A stretch of DNA of 64,000 nt from Rhizopus sp. PT2906 (lineage: Eukaryota > Mucoromycota > Mucoromycetes > Mucorales > Rhizopodaceae). The stretch lies in NCBI GenBank assembly GCA_025529335.1, contig JAMYHX010000110.1, forward strand, positions 36,636 through 100,635, read 5' to 3'. Of this stretch, positions 11,602-22,901 are shown piece after piece. The notes under the pieces are model-generated. The model did no database searches, was not told where the DNA came from, and saw only the letters and a list, made by a program, of their open reading frames with translations. A program made the translations under genes and the position numbers. Position 1 is the first letter of the stretch; each line of letters starts with the position of its first letter.

Positions 11602-11951
11602 ATGGTAAGTGAAGAATCGAGGACTAAATGAATATAACTAACACATTTTACATATAAAAAGGCCACAGCACCTACTATTCGTCAAAAGAACATGTTGTAT
11701 AAAAATAGAGCAGTTAATCATAAAGTAGCTGCAAAGGCAGCAGAGGTAAACATTACATTTATGTGTGCATACATAAAACTCATATTATTTATTCAGAAAA
11801 CAAAGGCTGTATCCAAAGTAAACTACTCTGTTTGGGTCATTGCTCTTCTTTGCTTTGCCATGTTTGGTGGAGGTAAGATTAGATTCATCATGTGTCAATT
11901 TAAGCTAATCTCTAAATAGCCATTCTTCAAATCATTGACTTGTTCTTTTAA
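11602..11951 (+). CDS. YSY6: RAMP4/SERP-type stress-associated ER protein
   Basis: Four exons (11602-11604, 11662-11745, 11797-11872, 11920-11951) join in phase to 64 aa. The sequence TIRQKNMLYKNRAVN, a basic KVAAKAAEKTKAVSK stretch, then a single C-terminal hydrophobic helix (SVWVIALLCFAMFGGAIL) match the RAMP4/SERP1/Ysy6 family. These are tail-anchored proteins at the Sec61 translocon, linked to ER stress and membrane-protein stabilisation. The first coding exon is just the ATG. Too short and too split to be seen as one open frame. Confidence 0.9.
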
Positions 11952-12522
11952 TAACTTATTCCAATACATCCAAAATCAATATATATCTTGCACATTTACA
12001 TACTTTTTCAAACACATAAAATAATAAAGAACTTTATTCTCTATTTTTATACATTACTATTTTAGGAAAGAGCATAATTGTGCTTCTAATCAGTCCGAGG
12101 TCGCAGAGCGAGACAGTCATCATCATCATCATCATCATCATATGTTTTGGGCTGCTTTTTTTATATGCTCTTTCAATGTTATGATCACTTTTAGCTGCTC
12201 GACTAACTATGATATACAAGCAAGAAAGAAGAAACTACAAGCCAAAGGCAAACTATATTGAAGAATCCCTAAAGAATTGAATAATATCACCTTGGGTCGA
12301 AAACTGCTACATATGATCAATCCATATACAAATTCACGCAAAAGGACATTTTGACATCATTCGATATGTTAATATAATGATATGTGGTTTTATAACCTCT
12401 CCTTGTACTTTTATTTAAAGAATTATCATACTATTAGACTCTGCTTAATTCATTTTTGTCATTATAACTTCTGTTCATATCCTTAGGATCATCTTCATTG
12501 TCAGAGAGTGTGACAAAATACA
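11952..12522. other. Intergenic, no supported gene
   Basis: Non-coding between RAMP4 and a minus-strand gene relic. It holds an ATC/ATG trinucleotide run (about 12117-12141) that creates an artificial poly-Met frame on the minus strand. No RNA gene was recognised. Confidence 0.5.
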
Positions 12523-12939
12523 TTACTGCTCTGTCTTTTTCTCTACAAGGCTTATGCTTCCTGTCACTTCTTCTTCTGATATCCAAGAATTGCCTCTATT
12601 ATTTATATCGAGTCTCATTTTGTAACCTTTATCGACTTCATTATAATCTACTCTTTTTATACCCTTGATCGCGCCATCATCAGTTCTTGCTCAATAGAAC
12701 TTTTTTCCTAATCGCTGAGATGTCGCGACAAAATAGCTATCACGTACTTTATACATGTGTGCTGCATCCCAGGTTTCTGATGTAAATGAGTTTCCGGATG
12801 GATTATAAAAGGCAAATATAACCGGATGACCTGTCTTCTTAGGATCAAAATAACCATAGTCCTTGCCTTCGATAACAAATCAAGTAGAATATTCTATTAT
12901 CAGAGTATCTTTTGATGTAAATGAAGAACGGTTTGCCAT
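12523..12939 (-). pseudogene. 139-codon frame broken by two in-frame TGA codons
   Basis: Read on the minus strand from ATG 12939 to TAA 12523, one frame stays coherent for 417 nt and is interrupted only by TGA at 12880-12882 and 12691-12693. Recognisable protein-like segments flank both stops: FVIEGKDYGYFDPKKTGHP, FTSETWDAAHMYKVRDSYF, ATSQRLGKKFY, then GIKRVDYNEVDKGYKMRLD. No splice sites bracket the stops. I do not recognise the family. Each TGA is one transition from CGA (Arg) or TGG (Trp), so this is most simply a young pseudogene. Read-through or recoding cannot be excluded from sequence alone. Confidence 0.6.
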
Positions 12940-13539
12940 TCTTTACTATTCTTGTTCGTCTTGAAAGTAAATGATTTATGCTAGGAATGACCATAACAGA
13001 CTATATCTTTTTAGTGATAAAATATAAAAATTGTATCAAAAGTGGCCCTCTATTTGTACTTCTCTACTGTAACGTGAGTTAAGATAGTCAAAGTATGGGT
13101 TTCTTACACTACTGTAATGTTTGTATCAAGAGATGATGCAATACATTTGTTGGTGTAGGGGTAACTGTTTTAGTTGCATACTACCAAAATATATCCGTAA
13201 TCGGGAAATCGAAAAGGAGGGTTCGTAAAGTCCTGAAGAAGGATTTACAATATATCAATTAGTTGGTATGGCTCTTATCATGACGTGTGTGTTTCTTATT
13301 TTTCTTCATGTACTACTGTCATCATCCAAGGTTACTCAACTAGTTGCTTAGCAACATGTGTCATTTCACCCAAATCTATAAAGATTTCAACTGACGTCCA
13401 GAGCGCCACAGAAGCATTTATTGGGGCGATGAAGCTGTGCAACATCTAGAGAGAGAGAGAGAAAGATAATAATATTTAGGTCAGCACTACTGCGTCTTTT
13501 CTTTTTTTCTTTTTCTCTTTTATTTTATTTTATACAAGC
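12940..13539. other. Intergenic, upstream of WWE gene
   Basis: No coding frame or RNA gene recognised. The end (13497-13530) is a pyrimidine-rich block directly before the ATG of the WWE protein. A (GA)n run lies near 13450. Confidence 0.45.
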
Positions 13540-13773
13540 ATGAGTTCGTTTCGATGGCTGTATTCCTGTGGCAAGACATGGATATCTCTTGATGAAATAG
13601 CACAATGCCAAATTGAAAAACTATGGAATTGCGACCAAGCTAATTGGATCATTTGCAATTCATTTCCTGATCCTGTGTTTGTGGACACCTTTCAGATGAT
13701 CCTTGTTCATAATGGACGCTCTTATACAATTGCTCGGTCGAATAATCATTTGTCGCTTCATAAAGGAATATAA
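13540..13773 (+). CDS. Stand-alone WWE-domain protein (copy 1)
   Basis: Single exon, 77 aa, almost entirely one domain. It has the WWE pattern: RWLYSCGKTWISLDE, then QIEKLWN, WIICNSF, the PVFVDTFQM strand and SYTIARSNN at the end. WWE domains (named for conserved Trp-Trp-Glu) bind ADP-ribose chains or act as ubiquitin-ligase/PARP adaptors, and are usually part of larger proteins. Here nothing else is present. A paralogue lies at 35392-35598 with the same spacing of Trp, IExLW, PxxVDTxxM and SYTIAR. Function in this organism is unknown. Confidence 0.75.
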   Translation: MSSFRWLYSCGKTWISLDEIAQCQIEKLWNCDQANWIICNSFPDPVFVDTFQMILVHNGRSYTIARSNNHLSLHKGI

Positions 13774-14417
13774 TATTTGTTCCTGAAAAAAAAAAAAAAA
13801 AAAAGTAGATACAACATAAAATTACCTGCCATCTTCATCTGTGTGTGACAATACTCGCCTAAATGTAACTTGTGCTGCGCGTGAACCATATCTATATCCA
13901 AAAAGGGGGGATGTTCCTTGTTTGATGTATATAAATACTACTGAATGCATATAAACATTAGACTATATATTTCAAAGATAATAACGCCTCTTCGTTCTAT
14001 TTGATAAAACAAGACTTTAGAGTACACAATATAATGAAACTAATATACACATAATTATCATATAAAAGCAACCATGCCACTCTTGATGTTTCAATCATTT
14101 CAAAAAAAAAAAAAATAGGCTGTAGGCTGCATGAAAGTTATCGTGACTTTCTATAAACTCGACTTCAACGTCACATCCTAAATTTTTACCAGCAGCCTTC
14201 TGCTTTTGAATTTGACAGATTTATAAAAATATTTGTTACGCAGCGCTCTTTTCTTTTTTAGCTTCTTTCGTTTTTTTTTTTTTTTTTTTCTTTCTTCATT
14301 CGAGTAAATACTAATTTACTAGTTTTACTTTTTGGTAATCTTTTATTATCATTTCTTTTTAAAGCGAATTAAAGATTAAACTAACATTGCTGTGTTTAAC
14401 TTTTTAGGATCTTCAGA
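13774..14417. other. Intergenic and PRP8 promoter/5' leader
   Basis: No gene recognised. Contains poly-A/T tracts, and a C/T-rich segment at 14244-14300 followed by an A/T-rich leader up to the PRP8 ATG. Confidence 0.5.
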
Positions 14418-17400
14418 ATGAGTAACGATCCAAATTTCCCAGTTTCTATTGGTGGAGTCCCTTCGCCATACTCTCAACATTATGATCAATACGCATACGA
14501 AGCAAATCAATATTCTGAAAAAAGTGAACAAGATAAACTAAAAGAAAAGGCAAGAAAATGGCAACAATTACAGAATAAACGTTATGGTGAAAAGAGAAAG
14601 TTTGGTAAAGTGTCATGACAATATATTATGTATCTGTACTAACCCCCTAGTAAACTAGGCTTTATTGAACATGAAAAGTCAGATATGCCACCAGAGCATT
14701 TGAGAAAGATTATCAAAGATCACGGTGATATGACAGCAAAGAAATTTAGACATGATAAACGTATTTATCTTGGTGCTCTTAAATATGTTCCTCATGCCGT
14801 GTTAAAATTGCTGGAAAATATGCCTATGCCTTGGGAACAAGTTCGAGAAGTGAGCGTATTATACCATATCACAGGCGCAATCACTTTTGTAAATGAAATT
14901 CCTTGGGTTATCGAACCTGTCTATATCGCACAATGGGGCTCTATGTGGATTATGATGCGTCGAGAAAAGCGTGATAGAAGACATTTCAAGCGTATGCGTT
15001 TCCCACCATTTGATGATGAAGAACCTCCTCTTGATTATGGTGATAATATTATGGATGTCGAACCACTTGAAGCCATTCAATTGGAATTAGACGAAGAAGA
15101 AGATAGTGCAATCTATGAATGGTTTTATGATAATAAGCCCTTGTTAGATACAAAGTATGTCAATGGTTCAACTTACCGTAAATGGCGTTTGGACTTGCCC
15201 ATTATGTCAACCTTGTATCGTATGGCACATCAACTTTTATCTGACCTGACCGACAAAAACTACTTTTATCTCTTTGACTTGAAGTCATTCTTCACAGCCA
15301 AAGCTTTAAATATGGCAATTCCCGGTGGTCCCAAGTTTGAACCTCTTTATCGTGATTTGGATACTGCGGATGACGACTGGAACGAATTTAACGATATCAA
15401 CAAGATTATTATTCGTCAACCCATTCGTACCGAATATAAGATCGCTTTCCCCTTCTTGTATAACTCTCTTCCTCGCAGTGTCCACGTCTCTTGGTATCAC
15501 TATCCTGCGGTTGTGTACATTCGCAGTGAAGATCCTGATCTTCCAGCATTCTATTTCGACCCTATCGTCAACCCTATATCCTCTCGTACCCTTCATGGTG
15601 CAGGTACTAAACACGAAGACGAAATATTTGGCGACGAAGAAGAAGACACCGAGTTTAAGTTGCCTGAAACTGTGGTTCCCTTCTTGGGTGATACCGAGCT
15701 TTTTACTGACAACACTGCTAACGCCATCGCTCTTTACTGGGCACCACATCCATTTGATAAGAGATCAGGTAGAACGCGTCGTGCTCAAGACGTTCCTTTG
15801 GTCAAGAACTGGTATCTTGAACACTGTCCACCAAATCAACCAGTGAAAGTCCGTGTGTCTTATCAAAAATTACTCAAATGTTATGTATTAAATGCTCTCA
15901 GACATCGAGCTCCCAAGGCGCTCAACAAGAAGTACCTCTTCCGCAGCTTGAAGTCTACTAAATTCTTCCAGACTACACAAATTGATTGGGTTGAAGCTGG
16001 TTTGCAAGTCTGTCGTCAAGGCTACAATATGTTGAACTTGCTGATTCACCGTAAAAACTTGAATTACCTCCATCTCGATTACAATTTCAATTTAAAGCCT
16101 GTCAAGACACTGACAACCAAGGAAAGAAAGAAGTCTCGTTTTGGTAACGCCTTCCATCTGTGTAGAGAAATTCTGCGATTGACAAAACTTGTTGTTGATG
16201 CTCATGTTCAATATCGTCTTGGTAACGTCGATGCCTTCCAATTAGCCGATGGTCTTCAATATATATTTGCTCACGTTGGTCAACTTACTGGTATGTATCG
16301 TTACAAGTACCGTTTGATGAGACAAATCCGTATGTGTAAAGATTTGAAGCACTTGATCTATTACCGTTTCAATACTGGTCCTGTCGGTAAGGGTCCTGGT
16401 GTCGGTTTCTGGGCTCCCGGTTGGAGAGTATGGCTTTTCTTCATGCGTGGTATCGTACCTCTTCTTGAACGTTGGTTGGGTAACTTGCTTGCACGTCAAT
16501 TCGAAGGTCGTCACTCGAAGGGTATCGCAAAGACTGTGACTAAACAGCGTGTTGACTCTCATTACGATTTGGAATTGAGAGCTGCTGTCTTGCATGATAT
16601 CATGGACGCTATGCCTGAGGGTATCAAGGGTAATAAGTCTCGTACCATTCTTCAGCATCTTTCTGAAGCTTGGAGAGCATGGAAAGCCAATATTCCATGG
16701 AAGGTGCCTGGTATGCCTGCTCCCATTGAAAACATGATTCTTCGTTATATTAAGGCTAAGGCTGATTGGTGGACTAGTGTCGCTCACTATAACCGTGAAC
16801 GTATCCGTCGAGGTGCTACAGTTGATAAGACCATTTGCCGTAAGAACTTGGGTCGTTTAACTCGTCTTTGGCTCAAGGCTGAACAAGAACGTCAACATAA
16901 CTACCTCAAGGATGGTCCATATATTACTGCTGAAGAAGCTGTTGCCATCTATACATCTACTGTTCACTGGTTGGAAAGCAGAAAATTCTCCCCTATTCCT
17001 TTCCCACCTCTTTCCTACAAGCATGATACAAAGCTGTTGATTCTTGCCTTAGAACGACTTCGTGAGGCTTACAGTGTCCAAGGTCGTTTGAACCAGAGTC
17101 AAAGAGAAGAATTAGGATTGATCGAACAGGCATATGATAACCCTCATGAAGCATTGTCTCGTATCAAGCGACTTCTTTTAACTCAGCGTGCTTTCAAGGA
17201 AGTAGGCATTGAATTTATGGATCTTTATTCTCATTTGATTCCTGTGTATGATATCGAACCTCTTGAAAAGATCACTGATGCTTATCTTGATCAATATCTT
17301 TGGTACGAAGCCGACAAACGTCATCTCTTCCCTGCTTGGATTAAGCCTTCCGATTCTGAACCACCCCCATTGTTAGTCTACAAGTGGTGTCAAGGTATCA

Positions 17401-20400
17401 ATAACTTGACTGAGGTTTGGGATACTTCTGAAGGACAATGTAATGTCATGATGGAAACTAGCTTCAGTCGTGTGTATGAAAAGATTGATCTCACCTTACT
17501 TGGTCGTCTCTTGCGTCTTATCCTCGATCACAATCTTGCTGACTACGCCACAGCCAAAAATAACGTTGTGCTCAACTACAAGGATATGAACCATGTCAAT
17601 GCTTATGGTTTGATTCGTGGTCTTCAATTTGCTTCATTTATTTTCCAATACTATGGTCTTGTTTTGGATCTTTTGATTTTGGGTCTTCATCGAGCAAGTG
17701 AAATGGCTGGTCCTCCTCAACTACCTAATGATTTCTTGCAGTACCGTGACGTCGAAACGGAAACACGCCATCCCATCCGTCTTTACTCCAGATATATTGA
17801 CCGTATTCACATCTTCTTCCGATTCACTGCTGATGAAGCTCGTGACCTCATTCAGCGTTATTTGACTGAACATCCAGATCCAAACTTTGAAAATATTGTA
17901 GGCTACAACAACAAGAAATGCTGGCCTCGTGATTGTCGTATGCGTTTGATGAAGCATGATGTGAACTTGGGTCGTGCCGTCTTCTGGGACATCAAGAACC
18001 GTCTTCCTCGTTCATTAACCACCATCGAATGGGAGACCAGCTTTGTCAGTGTCTACTCAAAGGACAATCCAAATCTCTTATTCTCTATGTGCGGATTTGA
18101 AGTTCGTATCTTACCCAAGATCAGAAGCATGACTGAAGAGTTCACCCTTAAGGATGGTGTTTGGAACTTGATTAACGAACAAACCAAGGAAAGAACAGCT
18201 CAAGCCTACTTACGAGTCGATCAAGAGTCTATGGATAGATTCCACAACCGTATCCGTCAAATTTTGATGGCATCAGGTAGTACTACATTTAGTAAGATTG
18301 CCAACAAATGGAATACTGCCTTGATTGGGTTGATGACCTATTTCCGTGAAGCTGTTGTTCACACCCGTGAATTACTTGACTTGTTGGTCAAATGTGAAAA
18401 CAAGATTCAAACCCGTGTCAAGATTGGTCTTAACTCCAAGATGCCTTCTCGTTTCCCTCCTGTTGTGTTTATGACACCCAAGGAATTAGGTGGTCTTGGT
18501 ATGCTTTCTATGGGTCATATCTTGATTCCTCAATCTGACTTACGTTGGTCCAAGCAAACCGAAACTGGTATCACTCATTTCCGTGCGGGTATGAGCCATG
18601 ATGAAGATCAATTGATTCCAAACTTGTATCGTTACATTCAGTCCTGGGAATCTGAATTCATTGACTCTCAGCGTGTATGGGCCGAATACGCCTTGAAGCG
18701 TCAGGAAGCCAATGCTCAAAACAGACGTTTGACATTGGAAGATCTTGAAGATTCTTGGGATCGTGGTATTCCTCGTATCAACACTCTCTTCCAAAAGGAC
18801 CGTCATACACTGGCTTATGATAAGGGCTGGCGTGTACGTACGGACTTTAAGCAGTATCAAGTGTTAAAGAACAACCCATTCTGGTGGACGCATCAACGCC
18901 ATGATGGTAAGCTGTGGAACTTGAACAATTACCGAACAGATATGATTCAAGCTCTTGGTGGTGTTGAAGGTATCTTGGAACACACCTTATTCAAGGGTAC
19001 CTACTTCTCTTCATGGTTGGGTCTTTTCTGGGAAAAGGCTTGTTTCGATGGAGAGACTCCTCTCATGCTCAGTGATGGTAGTATCAAGTTGGCCAAAGAT
19101 ATCACTACAATGGATACTCTCATGGGTGATGATGGCAAGCCTCGTCAGATTGTTGAGACTGTAGAGGGCATCGCACCATTGTATGAACTCCCCAATAACA
19201 AGGGTGAAACTTTGGTTGTCACAGGAAACCACATTTTGTGTCTCAAGTCTTCTACTCATGCTTGTAGTACTTGGTCTGCCGACGAGCAATGTTGGACTGT
19301 ATACTGGTTTGATAGAGATCATTCAAGTTGCTCTAAGCAATTCGTGTACAAGGAAAGCACAGATAGTTACTACAAGACACCAGAGGCCGCCGAAGAAGCT
19401 GCCAACGATTTTATGGTCTCGCTTGAGAACGATGAGTCCTGCCTTCCAAAGGGAGCAATCATTGAAATGACTGTTAGAGAGTTCTTGGACTTGCCCCAAT
19501 CAGCCAAGACTATGTGGTTCCTTTATCGTACTGGTTTGGATTTCCCCAAGAGAGAAGTCATTGTTGATCCTTATTATCTTGGCCTCTGGCTTGCTGATGG
19601 CGAGCGTCGAAATGCGATCGCTACAAATGATCATGAAAAGGAAGTTGCTGAATTCTTGTCTTGCTATGCTGATAAATTGTCAATGAAATTAGTTGGTAAA
19701 GACTGCTCTATTGCCAACAGAAAGGTCAAAGAAGGCAAATTGGAGGATACTACTGCTGACTTATCAGTATTCTACACGGACATGACTGAAGCCGAAAAAC
19801 AACAATATGACAGCTTGAGAAAGTCGTTTAAGGATCAAGAAGCCTTGGAACTTGCCTTGCAAGAGTCCATTGTATCTGACAAGGGATCTGACTTGTTGCT
19901 TGATGCCCTCAAAAAATTAGGTGTTCCTGCAAGCCTCTCAGGATGCGACAACTATTCGAAGCGTATTCCAAAGGAATATTTACTCAACTCAAGACAAGTT
20001 CGTCTTCAAGTCCTTGCAGGTTTACTCGACTCTAATGGAACCTATAATAATGGCTCTCATGAGTTCTGCTTTACGCAATCTAAACGCTGGCATGAACAGC
20101 TCTTTAATGATTTCGTCTGGCTTTCAAGAAGTTTAGGCTTCCATACTACATGCTCATCAACCGTTCAGACTCACAAGCTTCCTAACGGTGAATACTATAC
20201 TGGAGAGTACTTGCAAGCTTACATCAGTGGATGTGTTGACGAAATTCCTTGTTTGATTCCTCGAGAGCAATCTAGTGAATGCGTTACAAAAGCTGATCCT
20301 ATGGCCTCATCCATCATTTTGGAGAATGTTACTATTACTGCTCCAAAGAAATACTATGGTTTCAAGGTTGATGGTAATCAGCGTTTCTTGCGTGAAGACT

Positions 20401-22901
20401 TTATGGTTTTGCACAATTCAGGCTTTGAAGAAAGTATGAAGTACAAGAAATTGACCAATGCTCAGCGTTCAGGTTTGAATCAGATTCCTAACCGTCGTTT
20501 CACTCTTTGGTGGTCACCTACTATTAACCGTGCAAATGTCTATGTCGGTTTCCAAGTCCAACTTGATCTTACTGGTATATTCATGCATGGTAAAATCCCC
20601 ACGTTGAAGATTTCTCTTATCCAAATCTTCCGTGCTCACTTGTGGCAAAAGATTCACGAAGCTCTTACTATGGACTTTGCCCAAGTGTTTGATCGTGAAT
20701 TAGAAGCTCTTCAGATTGAAACAGTTCAAAAGGAAACTATTCACCCTAGAAAGTCATACAAGATGAACTCTTCTGCTTCTGATATCTTGTTGTTTGCTGC
20801 CTACAAGTGGCCTGTTTCTCGACCTTCCTTGTTGAATGATCCTAGAGATGTCATGGAAGGCCCAACTACCACAAAGTACTGGCTTGATATTCAATTAAGA
20901 TGGGGTGACTATGACTCTCACGACATTGAAAGATACACTCGTGCCAAATTCTTGGATTACACTACTGATAACATGAGTATTTATCCTTCTCCTACTGGTC
21001 TCATGGTTGGTATTGATTTAGCTTACAATATGTACTCTGCATATGGTAACTGGATTCCTGGTATGAAGCCTCTTGTACAGCAAGCGATGGCCAAGATTAT
21101 GAAAGCCAATCCTGCTCTCTATGTTCTTCGTGAACGTATCCGTAAGGCTCTTCAGTTGTACTCATCTGAACCTACTGAACCCTACTTGTCCTCTACCAAC
21201 TATGGTGAATTATTCAGCAACCAAATTATTTGGTTTGTTGATGACACAAACGTATATCGTGTTACTATTCACAAGACATTCGAAGGCAACTTGACTACGA
21301 AACCAATCAACGGTGCTATCTTCATCTTTAACCCTCGTACTGGACAATTGTTCTTGAAGATTATTCATACATCCGTATGGGCAGGTCAAAAGCGTTTGGG
21401 TCAATTGGCCAAATGGAAGACAGCAGAAGAAGTTGCTGCTTTGATTCGTTCGTTACCTGTTGAAGAACAACCCAAGCAGATTATTGTTACAAGAAAGGGT
21501 ATGTTGGATCCTTTGGAAGTTCACTTGCTCGACTTCCCCAACATTGTTATCAAGGGCAGTGAACTTCAATTACCTTTCCAAGCATGTCTGAAGGTAGAGA
21601 AGTTTGGTGACTTGATCCTCAAGGCGACTGAACCTCAGATGGTCCTGTTCAACCTGTATGACGATTGGTTAAAGACATTCTCTTCCTACACTGCATTCTC
21701 TCGTTTAGTATTGATTTTGCGTGCCCTTCATGTGAACAATGATAAGACCAAGATGATCTTGAGACCTGATCGAAGCACAATCACCGAGCCTCATCACATC
21801 TGGCCTACATTAACTGATGAAGAATGGGCAAAGGTTGAAGTACAGTTGAAGGACTTGATCTTGGCTGACTATGGTAAAAAGAATAACGTCAATGTTGCTT
21901 CTCTTACACAATCCGAAATCCGTGATATCATTCTTGGTATGGAAATCCAAGCACCTTCCCTTCAACGTCAACAGATTGCCGAGATCGAAAAGCAGACCAA
22001 GGAACAATCTCAATTGACGGCTGTTACAACCAAGACTCGTAATATCCACGGTGATGAAATGATTGTGACGACTACAAGTAATTATGAACAAGCAACATTC
22101 TCTAGCAAGACAGAATGGCGTATTCGTGCTATTTCAGCTACCAATTTGCACTTGAGAACTAATCACATCTATGTCAACTCTGACGACATCAAGGAGAATA
22201 CATACACCTATGTCATGCCCAAGAATATCTTGAAGCGCTTTATCACCATTTCTGATTTACGTACCCAGATTGCTGGTTTCATGTACGGTGTCAGTCCTCC
22301 TGACGCTCCTAATGTGAAGGAAATTCGCTGTGTAGTCATTCCACCACAATGGGGTACTCATCAGACAGTTCATCTTCCAAATACACTTCCTGAACATGAA
22401 CAATTGGATGACCTCGAGCCTTTGGGTTGGATCCATACACAGCCTCAAGAACTAATGAATATCTCTCCACAAGACGTCACCACACACGCCAAATTATTAG
22501 CCAACAATAAGACCTGGGATGGCGAAAAGACAATCACGCTAACATGTTCATTCACTCCTGGTTCATGTTCATTGACTGCCTATAAATTATCACCAGCTGG
22601 TTTTGAATGGGGCAAGACCAATGTTGATCCTGGAAGTCAGCCTCAAGGCTACTTGCCTACTCATGGTGAAAAGGTACAGATCTTGTTATCTGACCGATTC
22701 CTTGGTTATTTCTTGGTACCTTCTGATGTCTGGAACTATAACTTTATGGGTGCTCAATTCAGTGCCAACATGAATTACAAGCTTGTATTGGATGTACCCA
22801 AGGAGTTCTATCATGAATCACATCGTTCCGCTCATTTTATGAACTTTAGTAGTGAAACAGAGACTGCTGCAGAAGCAGATATTGAAGATGCCTTTGCTTA
22901 A
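14418..22901 (+). CDS. PRP8: Pre-mRNA-splicing factor PRP8 (intein-containing precursor)
   Basis: Exon 1 (14418-14604) and exon 2 (14659-22901) join in phase to a 2809-aa precursor; minus the 459-aa intein this gives 2350 aa, the normal PRP8 size. PRP8 is the central scaffold of U5 snRNP and the spliceosome active site. Visible regions: PRO8NT (MPPEHLRKIIKDHGDM), the reverse-transcriptase-like and linker region (LGGLGMLSMGHILIPQSDL), the segment after the intein (SGFEESMKYKKLTNAQRSG), an RNase-H-like domain (IIWFVDDTNVYRVTIHKTFEG) and a C-terminal Jab1/MPN domain (GWIHTQPQELM, then NYKLVLDVPKEFYHE). The extein is open from end to end. The inserted intein lies between Ala and Ser of W-E-K-A/S-G-F-E-E-S. 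Confidence 0.98.
19041..20417 (+). mobile_element. PRP8 intein with LAGLIDADG homing-endonuclease domain
   Basis: In-frame 459-aa insert (precursor residues 1524-1982). Splicing residues are complete: Cys1 (block A CFDGETPLMLSDGS), block B T-G-N-H with Thr61/His64, block F YYGFKVDGNQRF, block G V-L-H-N with penultimate His and terminal Asn, and Ser as the first C-extein residue. Between them are two dodecapeptide endonuclease motifs, LGLWLADG (Asp at intein residue 186) and LAGLLDSNG (Asp at residue 330). The insertion point (FWEKA/SGFEES) is the classical fungal PRP8 intein site. All key residues for self-splicing, and both candidate catalytic aspartates, are present, so homing activity is plausible. 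Many fungal PRP8 inteins have lost this domain. Confidence 0.95.

Noticed and set aside
12034..12219. Minus-strand frame with eight consecutive Met
   Set aside because: Produced by an ATC/ATG trinucleotide repeat; no other protein-like features.
14859..22448. Numerous antisense and alternate frames of 60-180 codons within PRP8
   Set aside because: Expected by-products of a long conserved coding region; none has a domain or independent start context.
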